This document shows positions 10,567 to 23,254 of a stretch of 64,000 bases of DNA, piece by piece; position 1 is the first letter of the stretch, and each line of letters opens with the position of its first letter. Below the pieces are notes generated by a model. The model did not search any database, had not been told where the DNA came from, and was given only the letters and a program-made list of their open reading frames with translations. The stretch is taken from assembly GCA_037783415.1 (NCBI GenBank), contig JAZGTN010000002.1, forward strand, positions 2,852,001 through 2,916,000. The letters are read 5' to 3'. A program made the translations under genes and the position numbers. Source of the DNA: Leptasterias polaris (lineage: Eukaryota; Echinodermata; Asteroidea; Forcipulatida; Asteriidae).

Positions 10567-13355
10567 GAAATTTCATCAAACAAACAAAAAAATTATTTGA
10601 TTTTTTAACGGGATTTGTGCGCATTCACTTGTGTGTGTATTTGCATAGCTACAATCACAATAAGCAAATGTGACTTTTGGGTCTTCAGTGTAATTCCGGT
10701 TTTATTGAGTTACATCAGTTAACAAAAAATTACTAAAACTATTTGTTTTTGGTTTTTTTTTTTGGCTTAGTTGCCACATCCTTGATAGTATTTAAGATTG
10801 TTTATTTAATTTTTTTAGTTTTTTTTTAGTTTTCACTTCTTTGATAGTAGGCCTATTTAAAACAAAAATATTTCTTTCGAGTATTGGTGATGGTATAAAA
10901 CTTAATAGTCAGTGAGTTTGAAACCAATCGGAAATGTTTTGTTTAAAATCAACGATGCTGTTCTTTTTCATAAAGTGAGCAATAGAAATGATAGTGTGTA
11001 AAGTTGTCAATTGTTATAGTATTAGATATCAACACAACCCATGCAGTAATATGCAAGCACCCTTCGTTAGTAAAAACAGCCTTTTGTAATAGACCATGCA
11101 AGTCTTGCGCGTATTCAAATGTTTTGGGGACCACTTTGGTCCAACGTACATTGGTCTAATACATGAAGGAAACAAACTTGTGCACTTTAATAGGTCCCAA
11201 TGTTCGAATACCCGCAAGACTTGAACAGTCTATTGCAATGAGATAATTTGAGACCAAGACTAACCCAGCTACAACAATTTGGCATGGACCTACTTGTGAG
11301 TGTGATTTGTGAAATAGTTATCTGGGCGTAACACAAACTTTATTGCAAATATCATGTAAAAGGGTCTTGCAATTTCATTTAAAACAGATGAATACGGATT
11401 GCTTTTATTATATTTTCAATGTGAAATGCAAGACTTTAAAACCATCACAAAAATGACACACAAAGGCAAAACCAAACAGTTAAATGGAATTTAAAGGGCA
11501 GAAACCTGAATCATTGTTCTATTCTTGAGAAAAACTCACCTCATAGGCCCTTAATAGGTGTTATTTGAAAGCTCTTTTTCTAATCTACTTGATCTGCAAA
11601 CAAACCCAGTTTGGGGTTTTAGCAGGAAATGCCTGGTTTTGGCCAAACAGGTTGTATCACAAATATGGGTGTGATTCCTGGTTATACGGCAGTTATAGGT
11701 TGTCAAGGTTGTATGGCTTCTGACTGGCACCACGCAAAAAAGATATTGAGAGAAAAAAAGAGAGACTTCCAAAATTAGGGCAAGATAGCTCAGTTGGTAG
11801 ATTGACCTCACGATAAATCCAATGGTCACAGGTTTAAATCCCGCTCAACAAAATGTTTCCTTGTTCAACTTGTAATTAAATTTTAATGCTAGTTTTTGAG
11901 TCTGTGTAATAATGTTGACTGAATGTGTTATAAGTAATAAAGGTAGAGAAATGAAAGTGCTACAAATATTTCTTTTGATCATAGACGATCACAGTGTTTA
12001 TGTTTCCTGTCCATCTGTATTACATAATAATTTCAACTTTATTCGTGGCCCTCCTCAGATGACAGCCCAATTAGTTTTCTGATGGCAGTCAAATATACAG
12101 CCGAACCCCCCCCCCTTAAAAAAATAATAAATAAAACAAACGAAAATGTAAAAAATTTCAGGAAATAAGTATAAATAAATAAACAAGCAAACAAATGACT
12201 CAAATTGATCTAGTTTGAAATATATGCACAAATTTCATTAATTTTCAATCAATCATTATTTCAAACCATTCAAAGTTCCAGTCATCTTTTAAATATTGAA
12301 AATAGCATAAATTAATGATATTTGACATTCAATATTGAACAAATTTCCTCTAGTATTGGACTTTTTTTGCACAAATATTTGGTTGGGAGATATTAACCAA
12401 ATTTAACAAAATCTAGGCACATGGTGATGATTAAACAGACATGAATGGTCTCTAAAGGGTAAAGTCATGTAATACCTACTGGATCCTTCAACAGGTTAGG
12501 TTTGGTTTATATTGACAAAAACAGTTTGGCAAATATGGACAACGAATTATAAAGGAAATAACAAATCCCGACTTTGTTAATTTGTAGAGTTTAAAAGTTC
12601 TCAACGCTAGACAAAAACTGGACTATTTCATGTTATTAGTCTAATGTTAAAATTACTGTTCCCGTACCAGTGATCAATGGGAGGTATTTTTTGTAGGTGT
12701 ACAGCTTCAGCCAAACACCTCCTTGTTTTTGTTCAAAAAACAAAACAAAACACAAACACCTCTTGACTACTACTAATGTAGCAGCTTGCACAAGTTTGCA
12801 TGTGTAGAAGAAAAAGGATTTCAATATTCATAGGCTAAAAGTTTTCAAAGGTAAAGATTAAAAAGGAAACACTTTCCAAGATTATAAAAATTAAACATTT
12901 GTAAATTGAGCTTTTAATTATTCAAACCATGTTCAATGGATGAAATTTATAGAGCGCATTACAAGTCCTTTTAAAATAACAATATATGCTGTAGGTACTA
13001 CGCAAGGTTCCTGGTGGCCAAGGTTCTCTCAAAAACTTGCAAGCTCAACTGATACAGTCTATTCAATTAAGATAAGCCACCCTTTGTCAAAAAACACATT
13101 AATTTTGGGGAAATAATTGGATCCTTGAAACTGCAGTTTGGGAACACAGGATACGTGATAAAAACTGAGAAACTGGCATTAACTCTATCCTTTTTGTCCA
13201 TTGTACTGAAAGTGTAAAATATAGGTTAACACATGAATGGGTGTTCATGAAGTGGTGACACCTCACTCTGTAGAGGCTGGGTGTGTGACTGACAAGCATA
13301 AATAACCAATCAGAGTGTGCCATGTTTGAAAGCTGGGAGATAATGTCCTTCACTA
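10567..13355 (+). repeat. Type A unit 2: duplicated upstream region with orphan promoter
   Basis: Collinear copy of 5236-7770, down to the CCAAT box (AACCAATCAGAG near 13304) and the start of the TATA-like region. It breaks at 13355, where an LTR begins, and no FReD gene follows. A related tRNA-like sequence lies at 11778-11849. No coding sequence is recognised. Confidence 0.8.
11778..11849 (+). repeat. Degenerate tRNA-like sequence, second copy
   Basis: Counterpart of 6023-6090 in unit 2, with A-box-like TAGCTCAGTTGG and B-box-like GGTTTAAATCC. More decayed; not a functional tRNA. Confidence 0.5.
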
Positions 13356-13917
13356 TGTAGGGATCCCAAGTGCGCCCTCAGTGTTGATGATTATAAAAAG
13401 TTTACTTTGGGGTCGCGACCTGTAGACCCACTCTCTTTTTCCTTGGTAGCTTTTAGCACGAGAGAGAACATTGTAATTGGTCTGCATTTCTCTCCATTTT
13501 GTGTGGAGCATGGCTCTGGCCATGCTCCAAATACTAATAATCTGGGAGGGGTAGTTTCCTAGAACTCTCTGTGAGTATTATTTTGTCCTAAATTATATTT
13601 AGATTCAAGAAATATTGTGATTTATAAGGCTGTATTAATCGGTATATTGTAAACTTGTGTCTGTGTGTGTAGCCAGCCTCGTGGTGTGCTGACCTTTTGA
13701 CCTTCAACTTTAGTCTTAAGTGACTGTGCTATACTGTAATGTATGCTATTTTGTAGTCAATGTGCGGTGTTGCATTGAATTTGAATTAAATCAGTACAGG
13801 AGATCATTATTTTATTTCACACGTCATCATGTAGAATTTGTTGTTACTTTTATTGTATTCTCTTGGTGAATCCTCGTCCTTTTGTGAATCGGCCGGCCTC
13901 CTTCCCGTGTCTCTACA
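13356..13917 (+). mobile_element. LTR of an LTR retrotransposon, inserted in the unit 2 promoter
   Basis: Begins TGTAGGGATCCC and ends GTGTCTCTACA, giving the TG...CA termini of LTRs (562 bp). It is followed directly by AATGGCGTCGTAGACAGG, placed like a primer-binding site. A related copy in reverse lies at 62477-63001. It starts exactly where the type A promoter similarity stops. Confidence 0.65.
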
Positions 13918-14865
13918 AATGGCGTCGTAGACAGGATTGAGAATTCGCCATTTGATAGCATTAAAAAAAATTCTGCATTTGTTCTGTCTACGCCGTGCCT
14001 CTACAAATGGCGTCGTAGACAGGATTGAGTGTTTGCCATTTGATAAAAATTTTCATCAATGGATTTGTCTACGCCTTTTCAACTCGGAGTAGAACTTTTT
14101 GATAACGTTTGTTTCCGTGGATTATAACCCCGGACTTTAGATTTTCTCTTGAGGATCGATGTAATCCTTTTCGCGTAATCGTCACGATCTGAGGATGTGA
14201 TGGTCACCATTTAGCTTTTACTTTCCCTGCATCGACTAAGGACTTCATCATAACGAATATTTATTTTCTATTTACATTGTATGTTGCGCAACTTGTATTG
14301 TAAAGTTCTATTTATAGAATTGTAGGCCTATGTAATATTTGACATTTTCATCAAAGCTAATTTGCAGATTTGTTTTACTTTTTTAAGGCAGTTGTGTCTC
14401 GTGGATCTTTTACAGATTCATTATTTTTAGAAACAGACAATTTAAGAGCCAGTTGTAGGCCTGTGCTTTGGATAAAGTGGTTTTGAGTCAAATGGTGTTA
14501 TTGTTGCACACATATTATTGTAACTTTGTAAGTTGTTAGCTAACTGCATCATTCTTTTTGCACCTGTGTGAAGTGTGTACAGTTTATGACTTCAATTATC
14601 ATGGCATATTATTGTGTGACTTCTAAGTCTTTCTAAGAAATATTTTAGTAGCAATTGTACTTTTTTGTCTACAGTGTGGTTAGACAAATTTTGGACTTGT
14701 ATTTTTATTGTCTGTCTGTGTGCAGACTGTTTTGTAGGTCAATTATTTAGGCATCATTGTATTTTAACAAGTCATATTTTTGTGCGTACATTGCTAGTAT
14801 TTTAATCCAACGATGTCTGTGCCAGACAATATTTCAAAGTCAAACTGTGTTTTAGCTGAAACCAT
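13918..14865 (+). mobile_element. Internal noncoding remainder of the LTR element
   Basis: The CTCTACAAATGGCGTCGTAG motif repeats at about 13997, then about 850 bp of T-rich sequence without coding frames. Probably leader sequence of a deleted element; no gag or pol and no second LTR were found. Confidence 0.35.
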
Positions 14866-14869
14866 TGTG

Positions 14870-15665
14870 AATGCCTAGCTGTGAGCACACATGGTGCCAT
14901 TAGAAAATAAAAAGACAATGTGGCCTTCACGATCCCCTTTCAGGCTAAATGGTTAGGCATTCTATATTGATATTATTTGTTTACATGGCAATTTCCATGG
15001 AAACCTGGTTCCTTAACAGCGTAATTTGGCTCATAACTATTCTATTACCATCACAGGCACTGCTAGCCTTGCGCAAGCTAGCCTCGTCCTGCTAATTAAT
15101 TCCAACTCGTTGGTCTTTCCAAAACACACCAGGCTGAGTTTTAAAAGAGTCACAAGTAAACAAATACATATAACTACAATTAGAAAGGCCTTTTTGTGGC
15201 ATTAGAAATGTGAACAAATTCAGATCCTTTTACTGTACACTTAAAACACATTCATACATGAACACGTATAAAGACATTCAACTTGTTGACTGCAGAAGAC
15301 GAAAATAATGTTAAACATGGCCAAGCACACACCACTTTGTACAATGCAGTGTCTTTCAGTTTTCTATGGCACTATTGTATTTCTTTTTTTAAGAGGAAGT
15401 CAGCTAATCAGCTGAAAAGTTGCATACCTGTGTATTATTACAAACTATCAGCAAATAACAGAAATCTTACATTTTGTGGTGTCAGACTTTGATCTCAAAG
15501 TACATTGTGAAACAGTTTTCCGAGTGCATTTCATGCACTGCACATTCACATGCAATGATCTGAACCTTCCCCATGGTGAAGATTTGGCCCTCAAACATGG
15601 CACACGAGAATATTACCTTAAAAACAATAAGACAGTTTTCTTACATTTGTCAACTAGGGACAAGT
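14870..15665 (+). repeat. Repeat R, copy 1 (unit 2 distal flank)
   Basis: Noncoding block with GCGTAATTTGGCTCATAAC, GCTAGCCTCGTCCTGCT and CCAACTCGTTGGTCTTTCC. It is repeated in tandem at 15752-16625 and again at 56360-57040, after the 50.7-kb gene. Position suggests it belongs to the distal end of the type A duplication unit. Confidence 0.75.
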
Positions 15666-15751
15666 CACTATAAATTATTTGGCTGGTAACCGTGACCCAC
15701 TTTCATACAAACCTGGTTAAGCAGAAATTTATGGCTAAACTATTTTATTAA

Positions 15752-16625
15752 ATTATTTGTTTACTTGGCAATATCCATGGAAACCTGGTCCATAAACAGC
15801 GTAATTTGACACATAACTTCTCTCTCACCGTCACAGGCACTGCTAGCCTTATGCAAGCTAGCCTCGTGCTGCTCATTAATTCCAACTCGTTGGTCTTTCC
15901 AAAACGCATCGGGCAGAGTTTTAGGAGGGTCAATAATTTTGTACAAATATATATAACTACAATTATATACAAGTCATCTTGTGGCAGCAGTTAGAAATTT
16001 AACGAAAATCTGATCCTTTTGCCATACAATTAAAAAGTATATATACATGTATAAAGACTTGTAACTTTGTAATAGCACTCAGCACTAATGCTAAAAATAG
16101 AAACTAGGTACCTAGATCCCAGACAGGAGTTAAAAAATTCACTAACATATGTGCAGGTACACGCCAAGTTTTATGTATATTCACATGAACTAGCTACACT
16201 ACTAGTAATGTTTTGCCTGTTAAAGATGCTGTGATCATGTAAAGTGGTGGGATGTTTGTCTGAGAGCCCGATATTTTTACAAAAATTATGTAATTAGTGC
16301 GGAATTCTGTTGCAGAAGAAAAAAATAATTACAAAAATGGCCAAGCACACACAACTTTGTACAATGTTTTCGATTTTCTATGGCAATGCTGTATTTTTGT
16401 AAAAAGGAGGTCAGCTAATCTGATGAAAAGTTGCATACCTGTATATAGCATACTCTTGACAAATAACAAAATTATCACACTCTGTTGCCTCAGACTTTGG
16501 TCTGTAAGTGCTTTGTGAAACAGTCATCTGAATGCCTTTCATACACTGCACAACCAAGCAATATATAATACAAACCTTCCTCGTGGTGAAAATTTGACCC
16601 TACAAATGGCACACTGGGACATTAT
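15752..16625 (+). repeat. Repeat R, copy 2 (tandem)
   Basis: A diverged tandem copy of 14970-15665 with the same landmarks (GCTAGCCTCGTGCTGCTC, GTTGGTCTTTCCAAAACGC). Open frames inside are not shared between copies, so it is noncoding. Confidence 0.75.
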
Positions 16626-17754
16626 CTTAAAAACTATAGACGATGTGACCTCTGACGTCATTTGAAAATCATAACATGATGCGCGCGCATGTCGCCGGGC
16701 AAAACCTTTGTGTACTTGACAGCCAGCTAGAAAGTACACGCAATATTACCGTGACTACGCGTCTTTTTGCCCGGCGGAACATGACTTGGACAACAGACTT
16801 GTCAACAGAGGGCGATTTGAATGGTCAACGGTCAACTGCAATCCTTACTTTTGTCAGCTATTATTGCTAAATTCAGGCTGCATTTTTTATGGTTTTAGGC
16901 TTGAGCAAAAATGATGAAAAAGTAATGAGGAAAACCAATCTCAATTTAACAGTGAATGTTTGTCTTGTCATTGCATCAAAGCCAAAATTGTAAGAAAAAA
17001 ACTGCACACCACATATTTTTCAAAAACAAGACATGCCCTTCAAATTTAACATGAAATGTTTTGACTAAGTATAGCTTGCGTCATTGCCCATAATAATTCC
17101 TGCACCCCTATGCATGAATTTAACCTAAATGTTTTAAAATGAAATACTAAAAATAGCCCAAATAATTATTTCAAAAAATTGCCAAGCACACACAACTTTA
17201 TAAAGTGTTTTCAGTTTTGTATGGCACCATTGTATTTTTCTTATTAACATGATTAAAGAAAAAAGAATGAAATGTAATCTGAATTTGGTGGCACCAAATT
17301 GCAATAATGACCTCTAGCCCTGGAATGTTTACCATTGTTTTCCTCGGATCGACCTTGGTGAATAGAAATTTACCTCTGAATAGAAATTTACCTCAATCTT
17401 TGCAAGGACACAGACTCTGAAGACCCCCCCCCCCCCCCCCTTATCACAGCACCTCCCTCGAACCCCTACCCCACTCACCACCACACAAACACATTTATTT
17501 ATCAATCAGCGGGCATGATAATTGCGCCTTGGACAAACTTTGTACATTTTTATTTTCTACAAGGGCTGACCTACATTTACAAGCGGTATCGGATGTTCAG
17601 TCTCAGTTTTCTGAGTTTATGCAAGGGCAATAGTTGTTTTTATCTTCAGCTCAACAATTGTTTTCATCATTGTATAACCAAGAACAATGGCAGTCAACTT
17701 GAAGCCTACCCCAGATCCACACCTTCAATCAATACGTATTAACCTATTTATAGT
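16626..17754. other. Noncoding stretch
   Basis: Contains an inverted pair CGCCGGGCAAAA / TTTTGCCCGGCG (about 16691-16702 and 16769-16780), perhaps a small MITE. A segment around 17300 resembles 55590. Poly-C near 17427. No gene recognised. Confidence 0.4.
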
Positions 17755-18850
17755 TGCCGTGGTGGAACAGTATCACGCGAAAATTACTTTCGAATCCATG
17801 CTTGGTAGGTAAGTCGCCAAGACCGAGGAGATATTAATTCGGCAATACGTGAGACGTGCTCGCCGTGTCTTGTTCCGGTTTGTTTAGATAGCTACGTTCT
17901 CAGCTGCCTCAAAAAAGTGCGGTGCCCATAGCAACCGTTATCACATTACACGGGTTAACACGCCTAGAAACGCGCATGCGCGAATACGCAGCACTTGGAA
18001 GTTGCGATCAAAAGTTTCAAAATGGCAGCCATTTGTACAGCAGGAATAGACAAACGCTGTTCAAAACCATTCAATTTTGCACTTGAGTTCTTAGGTAATA
18101 GTTGTTGCTGAGTTATTATTATTTTTGTTTCAACAATTATTTGGTTCAGTTTTCTAACACTTTTCATGTAGGGCCTACTGTTGTTAGGTACGGACAAAAA
18201 GGCAAAATAGATATCATTATTTTCACCAGCTGCTAGTAGGCCTAATCACTTCCTTCAAAAATAAAAAAATTAGATTTGCTCATTGTCAGCTGTCAGGCAA
18301 TAAAAAATGGTTACGGCTACGCATTATTTCTTAATATTATTTATGAGTATTTAAACAGCATTTTTTTTTATTTTTTTTTATTTAACATGAATAATCAAGT
18401 ACGACATTTTCATCTAATGAGAACAATACCAGATTGTAATTATATGGATTCATTTATGAAAGAGGGGTTTATAGAGACCTGATATACCCCCCCCCCCCCC
18501 CACTTTCATGAGAGCTCTATCTGTTGGAAAATGGGTGCACCACGAAACTGACTTGACCTTGGAGCCCTATTTAACACGTTTCTTTCGTTTGATAAAACCA
18601 TAATTATGATATATATCAAACGAAATGCTATGAAATACTGAAAGGCAAATTTTTAAGGGACATTGTTTCTGTATAAAAAAAATGATTATTGTTATTTAGT
18701 TTCTGTAAATTATTATTCTTTTAGACAAAATCATTTCAATTTTATTGAAGTATTTAAAACAATGCACCACATTTGGTGGTTTTCAAAAGAAAATGACCAT
18801 TAGGCCTTGTTACCTTCAGAGTGGCTGTGCAAAAAAACAGTGCAAGACTT

Positions 18851-19083
18851 GGGCCCAATTTCATGGCTCTGCTTACCGCCGAATTCTGCGCTTACGATCA
18901 TCATTCTCCGAATTTCTGTGCTAGCTGTGTAAGCGAAGAATGTCTAGTAACGTGTAGTACGCACGCGCACAAGAACAAATTCCCTGCTAACCCGTGAAAT
19001 ACGCTTCACGTAAGCACGGAATTCCCTGCTTTCGTAAGCGCCGATTATTTGCTTACGGTAAGCAGAGCCATGAAATTGGGCCC
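18851..19083. mobile_element. MITE with ~28-bp terminal inverted repeats (GGGCCCAATTTCATGGC family), copy 1
   Basis: The left end GGGCCCAATTTCATGGCTCT is mirrored at the right end (AGAGCCATGAAATTGGGCCC). The 233-bp body has no coding frame. A shorter copy at 21565-21717 sits in the same flanks, so both descend from one insertion. Confidence 0.85.
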
Positions 19084-19141
19084 TGTTTGATCCGGTGTCA
19101 TGGTAGCCTTTAGTCAAGGCGCACCGGCACCCCAGCCCAGA

Positions 19142-20173
19142 TATCACGCACGAAAAAAGACCAGCGCGAGAGGCGAAGCTGCGAAAGGCCTTAACCAACT
19201 CGTTTTGGGGCTTTATGTTTTTATTTACTTTTTGCTACCGATTTTGGTAGGAGAAATGTAATGCATAAAGCATTAGGGTCATTCCATGTCAGACCAACGC
19301 ACTTTTTTACCTAATGTCTTCCGATTTTGAAAAAAATTGCTGTGCTTGTAGGTCCTGATGAGCAATGAATGCACACCAATTTTTTGCCCGATCTGACCTA
19401 CCATGTGGTCAGGGCAGAAACCACAAAAACCTGACATTTTAGAGTAAAATACCACCCTTTTGGTACAAATATGTCAAAACATGTCAATTTTCATTGAATA
19501 TATGCAAATTTGGTATTAAAATAATGAGAATTTCATGCTCAAATTAACTCTTTTGTCAAAATTTAATTTTGTAAAAAGTAGGTCACCGTGACCTTTAATA
19601 TGTTATCGTGACCTTTGACCCAATTTTTGCAACAATGTATCATTCCGAAAATCAACAAAATGAAAATGACTAGATAGAGTATGTCTTCCTCTATCAGAAT
19701 CCACTAAGAAAAAATTGGGCTCTTCAAAACTTACAACTTTATGACTATTTTTGTACAGTTGGTAGGTTACAAATTAGTCAGTTTATAGACTTAAAATTAG
19801 AAATTCACTAACACAACTTACTGTTCTGTTTCAATTGTTACTAATTGTTACTAATTGTTACTGTCTCGTACTTTGACGGAACGAAACTTGCGTTTCTAGT
19901 TGGAAATAACGACAAAAATTGCTTGGAAATTTAAGGAACCATTTGTCAAATCGTGCTATTTTATGTTAACGATTGTCAAATTAAAACAAATATTTGGGAA
20001 CAGTATTACCCATCTCAATACATTGAAGAGTCCAATATCTAGCTGACGGTGATTGGTTACAAAAAATTGCATACATAAATATTTCATGGTCATGAATAAC
20101 TGATTAGCAAAACGAGTTGGCAAAGGCGCTTCGCGGCTTCGCCGCTCGCACTGGTCTTTTTTCGTGCGTGATA
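19142..20173. mobile_element. Non-autonomous DNA transposon with ~65-bp terminal inverted repeats
   Basis: The left end TATCACGCACGAAAAAAGAC pairs with the right end GTCTTTTTTCGTGCGTGATA, and the match continues about 65 bp to CCAACTCGTTTT. The body is about 1 kb with no transposase. The other copy of this segmental duplication lacks it, so it inserted after the duplication. I could not settle a target duplication. Confidence 0.8.
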
Positions 20174-20704
20174 CTCTAGTTAAAGCCATACATGTTCACG
20201 CCAAGTAGGCCAGCACACAATTCATTGCTGGTGTCGCGCGGATGTAACCAACCTATAATTAACTAAATTATTTATTTTCAGCAAAATGCTGCACTACAAA
20301 ATAACAAAGGAAACCATGGATCTTTTACCAGGAAGGGAGAGCGGGGTATTGAGCCATGTAATCTAACTTTCTTGGCGACAGCGTCAAGGTTTACTTGATT
20401 ATTCATCTTAACTACAGGTTGCAAACGTGGCAATTTTGCCAGCAGAAACAACTAATTATGAGAGGCTTGCCTTGTGTATCACGCGTTGAATGCTTACGTA
20501 GCAAAAAAAAAGAGTTCTTTGAAAGGAAATTATTTTTTTTTCAATCCAAAAAAAGTATTGTGTTTCCTTCTATATAACACAAATTATCAAGTTTGTGTCA
20601 TCGTTGACAAATCCTGCCAGAACCAAAAACATACTATAACAATCGTTTTATAGTTCAGCGTTTTGCTTACCTCTGAAGACCCATATTGCTGCACAACACC
20701 ATGT

Positions 20705-20875
20705 TTGCGGCCCCTAAATGTAGTCCAAGCCCTAAAATGTCGTCCGACCTAAATGTAGCCCCAAACTTGTACCTAAATGTCGCCCCGATCTAAACGTAGC
20801 CCCAAACATGTACCTAAATATCGCCCCGATCTAAATGTAGCCCTAAATCTGTACCTAAATGTCGCCCCGGCTTTT
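20705..20875 (-). repeat. ~40-bp minisatellite, inverted partner of the 23-24.5 kb array
   Basis: About four units alternating CTAAATGTAGCCCCAAAC and GTACCTAAATGTCGCCCCGA, the reverse complement of the array at 23255-24515. Opposite orientation 2.5 kb away suggests inversion or hairpin potential. Confidence 0.85.
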
Positions 20876-21164
20876 AAGTTGAGTGATTGAAACGCCAACC
20901 CTGATTTCCTTATAAATGGTTTTGATGTCCGGACCTATTTTTTACCGACTCTACCCAAAATAGAGTGCACATTTTAAATCAACACCTTTGTACTCATCTG
21001 GGGGTGACTCTTTGAGACAGCTTGATTTGAAACTAGAGAATGCCCTTTTCTGAAAAGCCAAACAGTTTTCGTCATAAACTGCAAAGATCATTTTAGAACA
21101 CATTTCTCCATTTAGGGGCAGGACGTAAAAAATCACAGCCAGAGTGAGTTCAAGAATAAGGGAA
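20876..21164. other. Short noncoding stretch
   Basis: A minus-strand open frame (20951-21223) has no recognisable motif. Nothing else is seen. Confidence 0.3.
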
Positions 21165-22310
21165 ACAATATCACGCGAAAATTTATTTCCTTTCGAGTCC
21201 ATGCTTGATAGGAAAGTCGCCAAGGCCGAGGAGATATTGATTCAGCAATACGTGAGAAGCTGTCAGGCAATAAAAAGTTTTGGTTTTTTTATACGGCTAC
21301 CCAATATTATTTTTGGGTATTTTAACAGCATTTTTAAATATATATTTTGTATTAAACCTAAAAATAATAAAGTACGACATTTTCATTTATTGAGAACAAT
21401 ACCAGAATAATTATATGGATTCATTTATGAAAGAGAGGTTTATAGAGACCTTTTATACCCCCCCCCCCCCCCCCCACTTTCATGAGAGCTCTATCTGTTG
21501 GAAAATGGGTGCACCATTAAACTAATTTGACCTTGGAGCCCCTCTTCAACACAGTGCAAGACTTGGGCCCAATTTCATGGCTCTGCTCACCGCCAAATTC
21601 TGCGCTAGACGGGGCCTTAAAAATAGTCCGCCCTGCTTATCACGTAAGCACGGAATTCCCTGCTTCCGTAGGAGCCGATTATTTGCTAACGGTAAGCAGA
21701 GCCATGAAATTGGGCCCTGTTTGATCCGGTGTCATGGCGAAGGGTGTTTGTATCAGATTATCATTAACCACTAACTTAACCACTACCTCAGCATATCTCT
21801 TGGTCACCACTGGGAGACATTGACTTAAGTGTTAATATGAATAACTGAGTTATATTCTAGTTAGAGCTATACATTTTAACGCCAAGTAGGTCTACACAAA
21901 ATTCATTGCTGGTGTCGCGCGGCTGTAACCAACCTATATAAAAACAAATTATTTGTAGCAAAATGCTGTACTACAAAATGACAAAGGAAACCATGGAAAC
22001 TATACCAGGAAAGGAGAGCGGGGGTATTGAGCCATGTAATCTGACTTTATTGGCGACAGCGTCAAGGTTTATTGATTATTCATCTTAACTGCAGGTTGCA
22101 AACGTGGCAATATTGCCAACAGAAACAACTAATTATGAGAGGCTTGCCTTTGGTATCACGCATTGAATGCTTACATAGCAAAACACAGAGTTCTATGATA
22201 AGACATTTTTTTTTCAACCCAACAAAGGTACTGGGTTTCCTTTCGCATATATAGCACATGTTATCAAGTTTGTGTTATCGTTCACAAATCCTGACAGAAC
22301 AAAAAACATA
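21165..22310. repeat. Segmental duplication D, copy 2
   Basis: The uninterrupted counterpart of 17755-20640, including a poly-C run near 21460-21475. It gives the empty-site comparison for the 19142-20173 element. Confidence 0.75.
21565..21717. mobile_element. GGGCCC-ended MITE, copy 2 (internally deleted)
   Basis: Same terminal repeats and flanks (CAAGACTT / TGTTTGATCC) as 18851-19083 but about 80 bp shorter inside. Confidence 0.8.
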
Positions 22311-22950
22311 TAGAGCAGGAGCCCAGAACATTTATTCATGCGAAAAGAAAAGCGCCGAAGCAGTCGACCTCATTAGGTGAAAGGGTCATACCGGGACATC
22401 ACAAAAATGCATTGCTGCCTGGTTTAGGGCGTGGCCTAAGGTCCCAAATGACGTAATAAGTGTCGCCATTACCAAAAAACACGTTTTTGACAGTATCTCA
22501 AAAACTACTCATGATATTATCACAAATGAGGTCTCTAGACCCATGTTTTCATGGTCATTCTTTAGGTTGAACACCTTGATAGGGCCAGAAAATGTATAGT
22601 CAGTCATTTATCATCACAATTTGGGAAAAACTGCCAAAAATCTCTGTAATTTTGATGTTATCTCGAAAACTTTAGGGGACCTAGGACAGTAATACAAAAG
22701 TGGTCCACAACCCTTTTTAAACAATGATCAAATTATCGTGTAAATATTTTAATCATGTGTTTAACTGAGATAATTACAACTGATAAAGTACACTTTATAC
22801 CTGTTGTATGTTGTATTCCCGGCGGCTCTGCATACTTACCAGCTTGTAGTGGAGACATTAAACCCAAACAAACACACTGGTTGGAACTTGCATAAGTTTA
22901 GACCTAGGTCTACTTTTGAAAACTTGTTCATGGTACCAGGAATTTCGGAC
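22311..22950. other. Noncoding repeat-like stretch
   Basis: AT-rich sequence with TATCTCAAAAACTACTC / TATCTCGAAAACTTTAG phrases common in invertebrate repeats. No gene recognised. Confidence 0.3.
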
Positions 22951-23250
22951 TCCGCCGAAGACTAGCTCGTGGCCGATGGGGCTGCCACTGCTCCCAAAGG
23001 CACCTTCGTTGAAAAGGTTTGCTCTAAGACCGAGGAAACCTTACGTAAGGTCGACGCTGCCTCCAATGTGGGGGACAACCTTTCTCCTTCTTCTGACGGA
23101 ATATCTTGTCAGCGGCTACGAAGAGCACTCGACGATCCCCGCCGATATGCTAACAGCAGCGTTCAACTGCCTCGAGGGAGGCTTACGCTCGCTTCTCAGC
23201 CAGTTTGCCCGGATTTCTGTTGTGTCGACATCGTCCCGACAAAGCAACAT
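22951..23250 (+). pseudogene. GC-richer broken ORF of unknown origin
   Basis: About 300 bp that is clearly more GC-rich and codon-like than its surroundings. One frame reads ADGAATAPKGTFVEKVCSKT. About 35 codons later the plausible coding sense seems to move to another frame (TEYLVSGYEEHSTIPADML). This looks like a frameshifted piece of a mobile-element gene (an unassigned gag-like or accessory segment). It runs straight into the minisatellite. I do not recognise the family. Confidence 0.3.
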
Positions 23251-23254
23251 CCTT

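Larger units (their letters stand above)
17755..20640. repeat. Segmental duplication D, copy 1 (interrupted)
   Basis: Shares with 21165-22310 the blocks TATCACGCGAAAAT...CCGAGGAGATATT, the poly-C-containing TATACCCCC...CACTTTCATGAGAGC, the GGGCCC MITE, the TTCATTGCTGGTGTCGCGCGG block and a CTTACATAGCAAAA-like tail. Copy 1 carries an additional transposon at 19142-20173. Confidence 0.75.

Noticed and set aside
13918..14865. gag or pol genes after the LTR
   Set aside because: All frames are short and T-rich; no protease, RT or nucleocapsid motif was seen.
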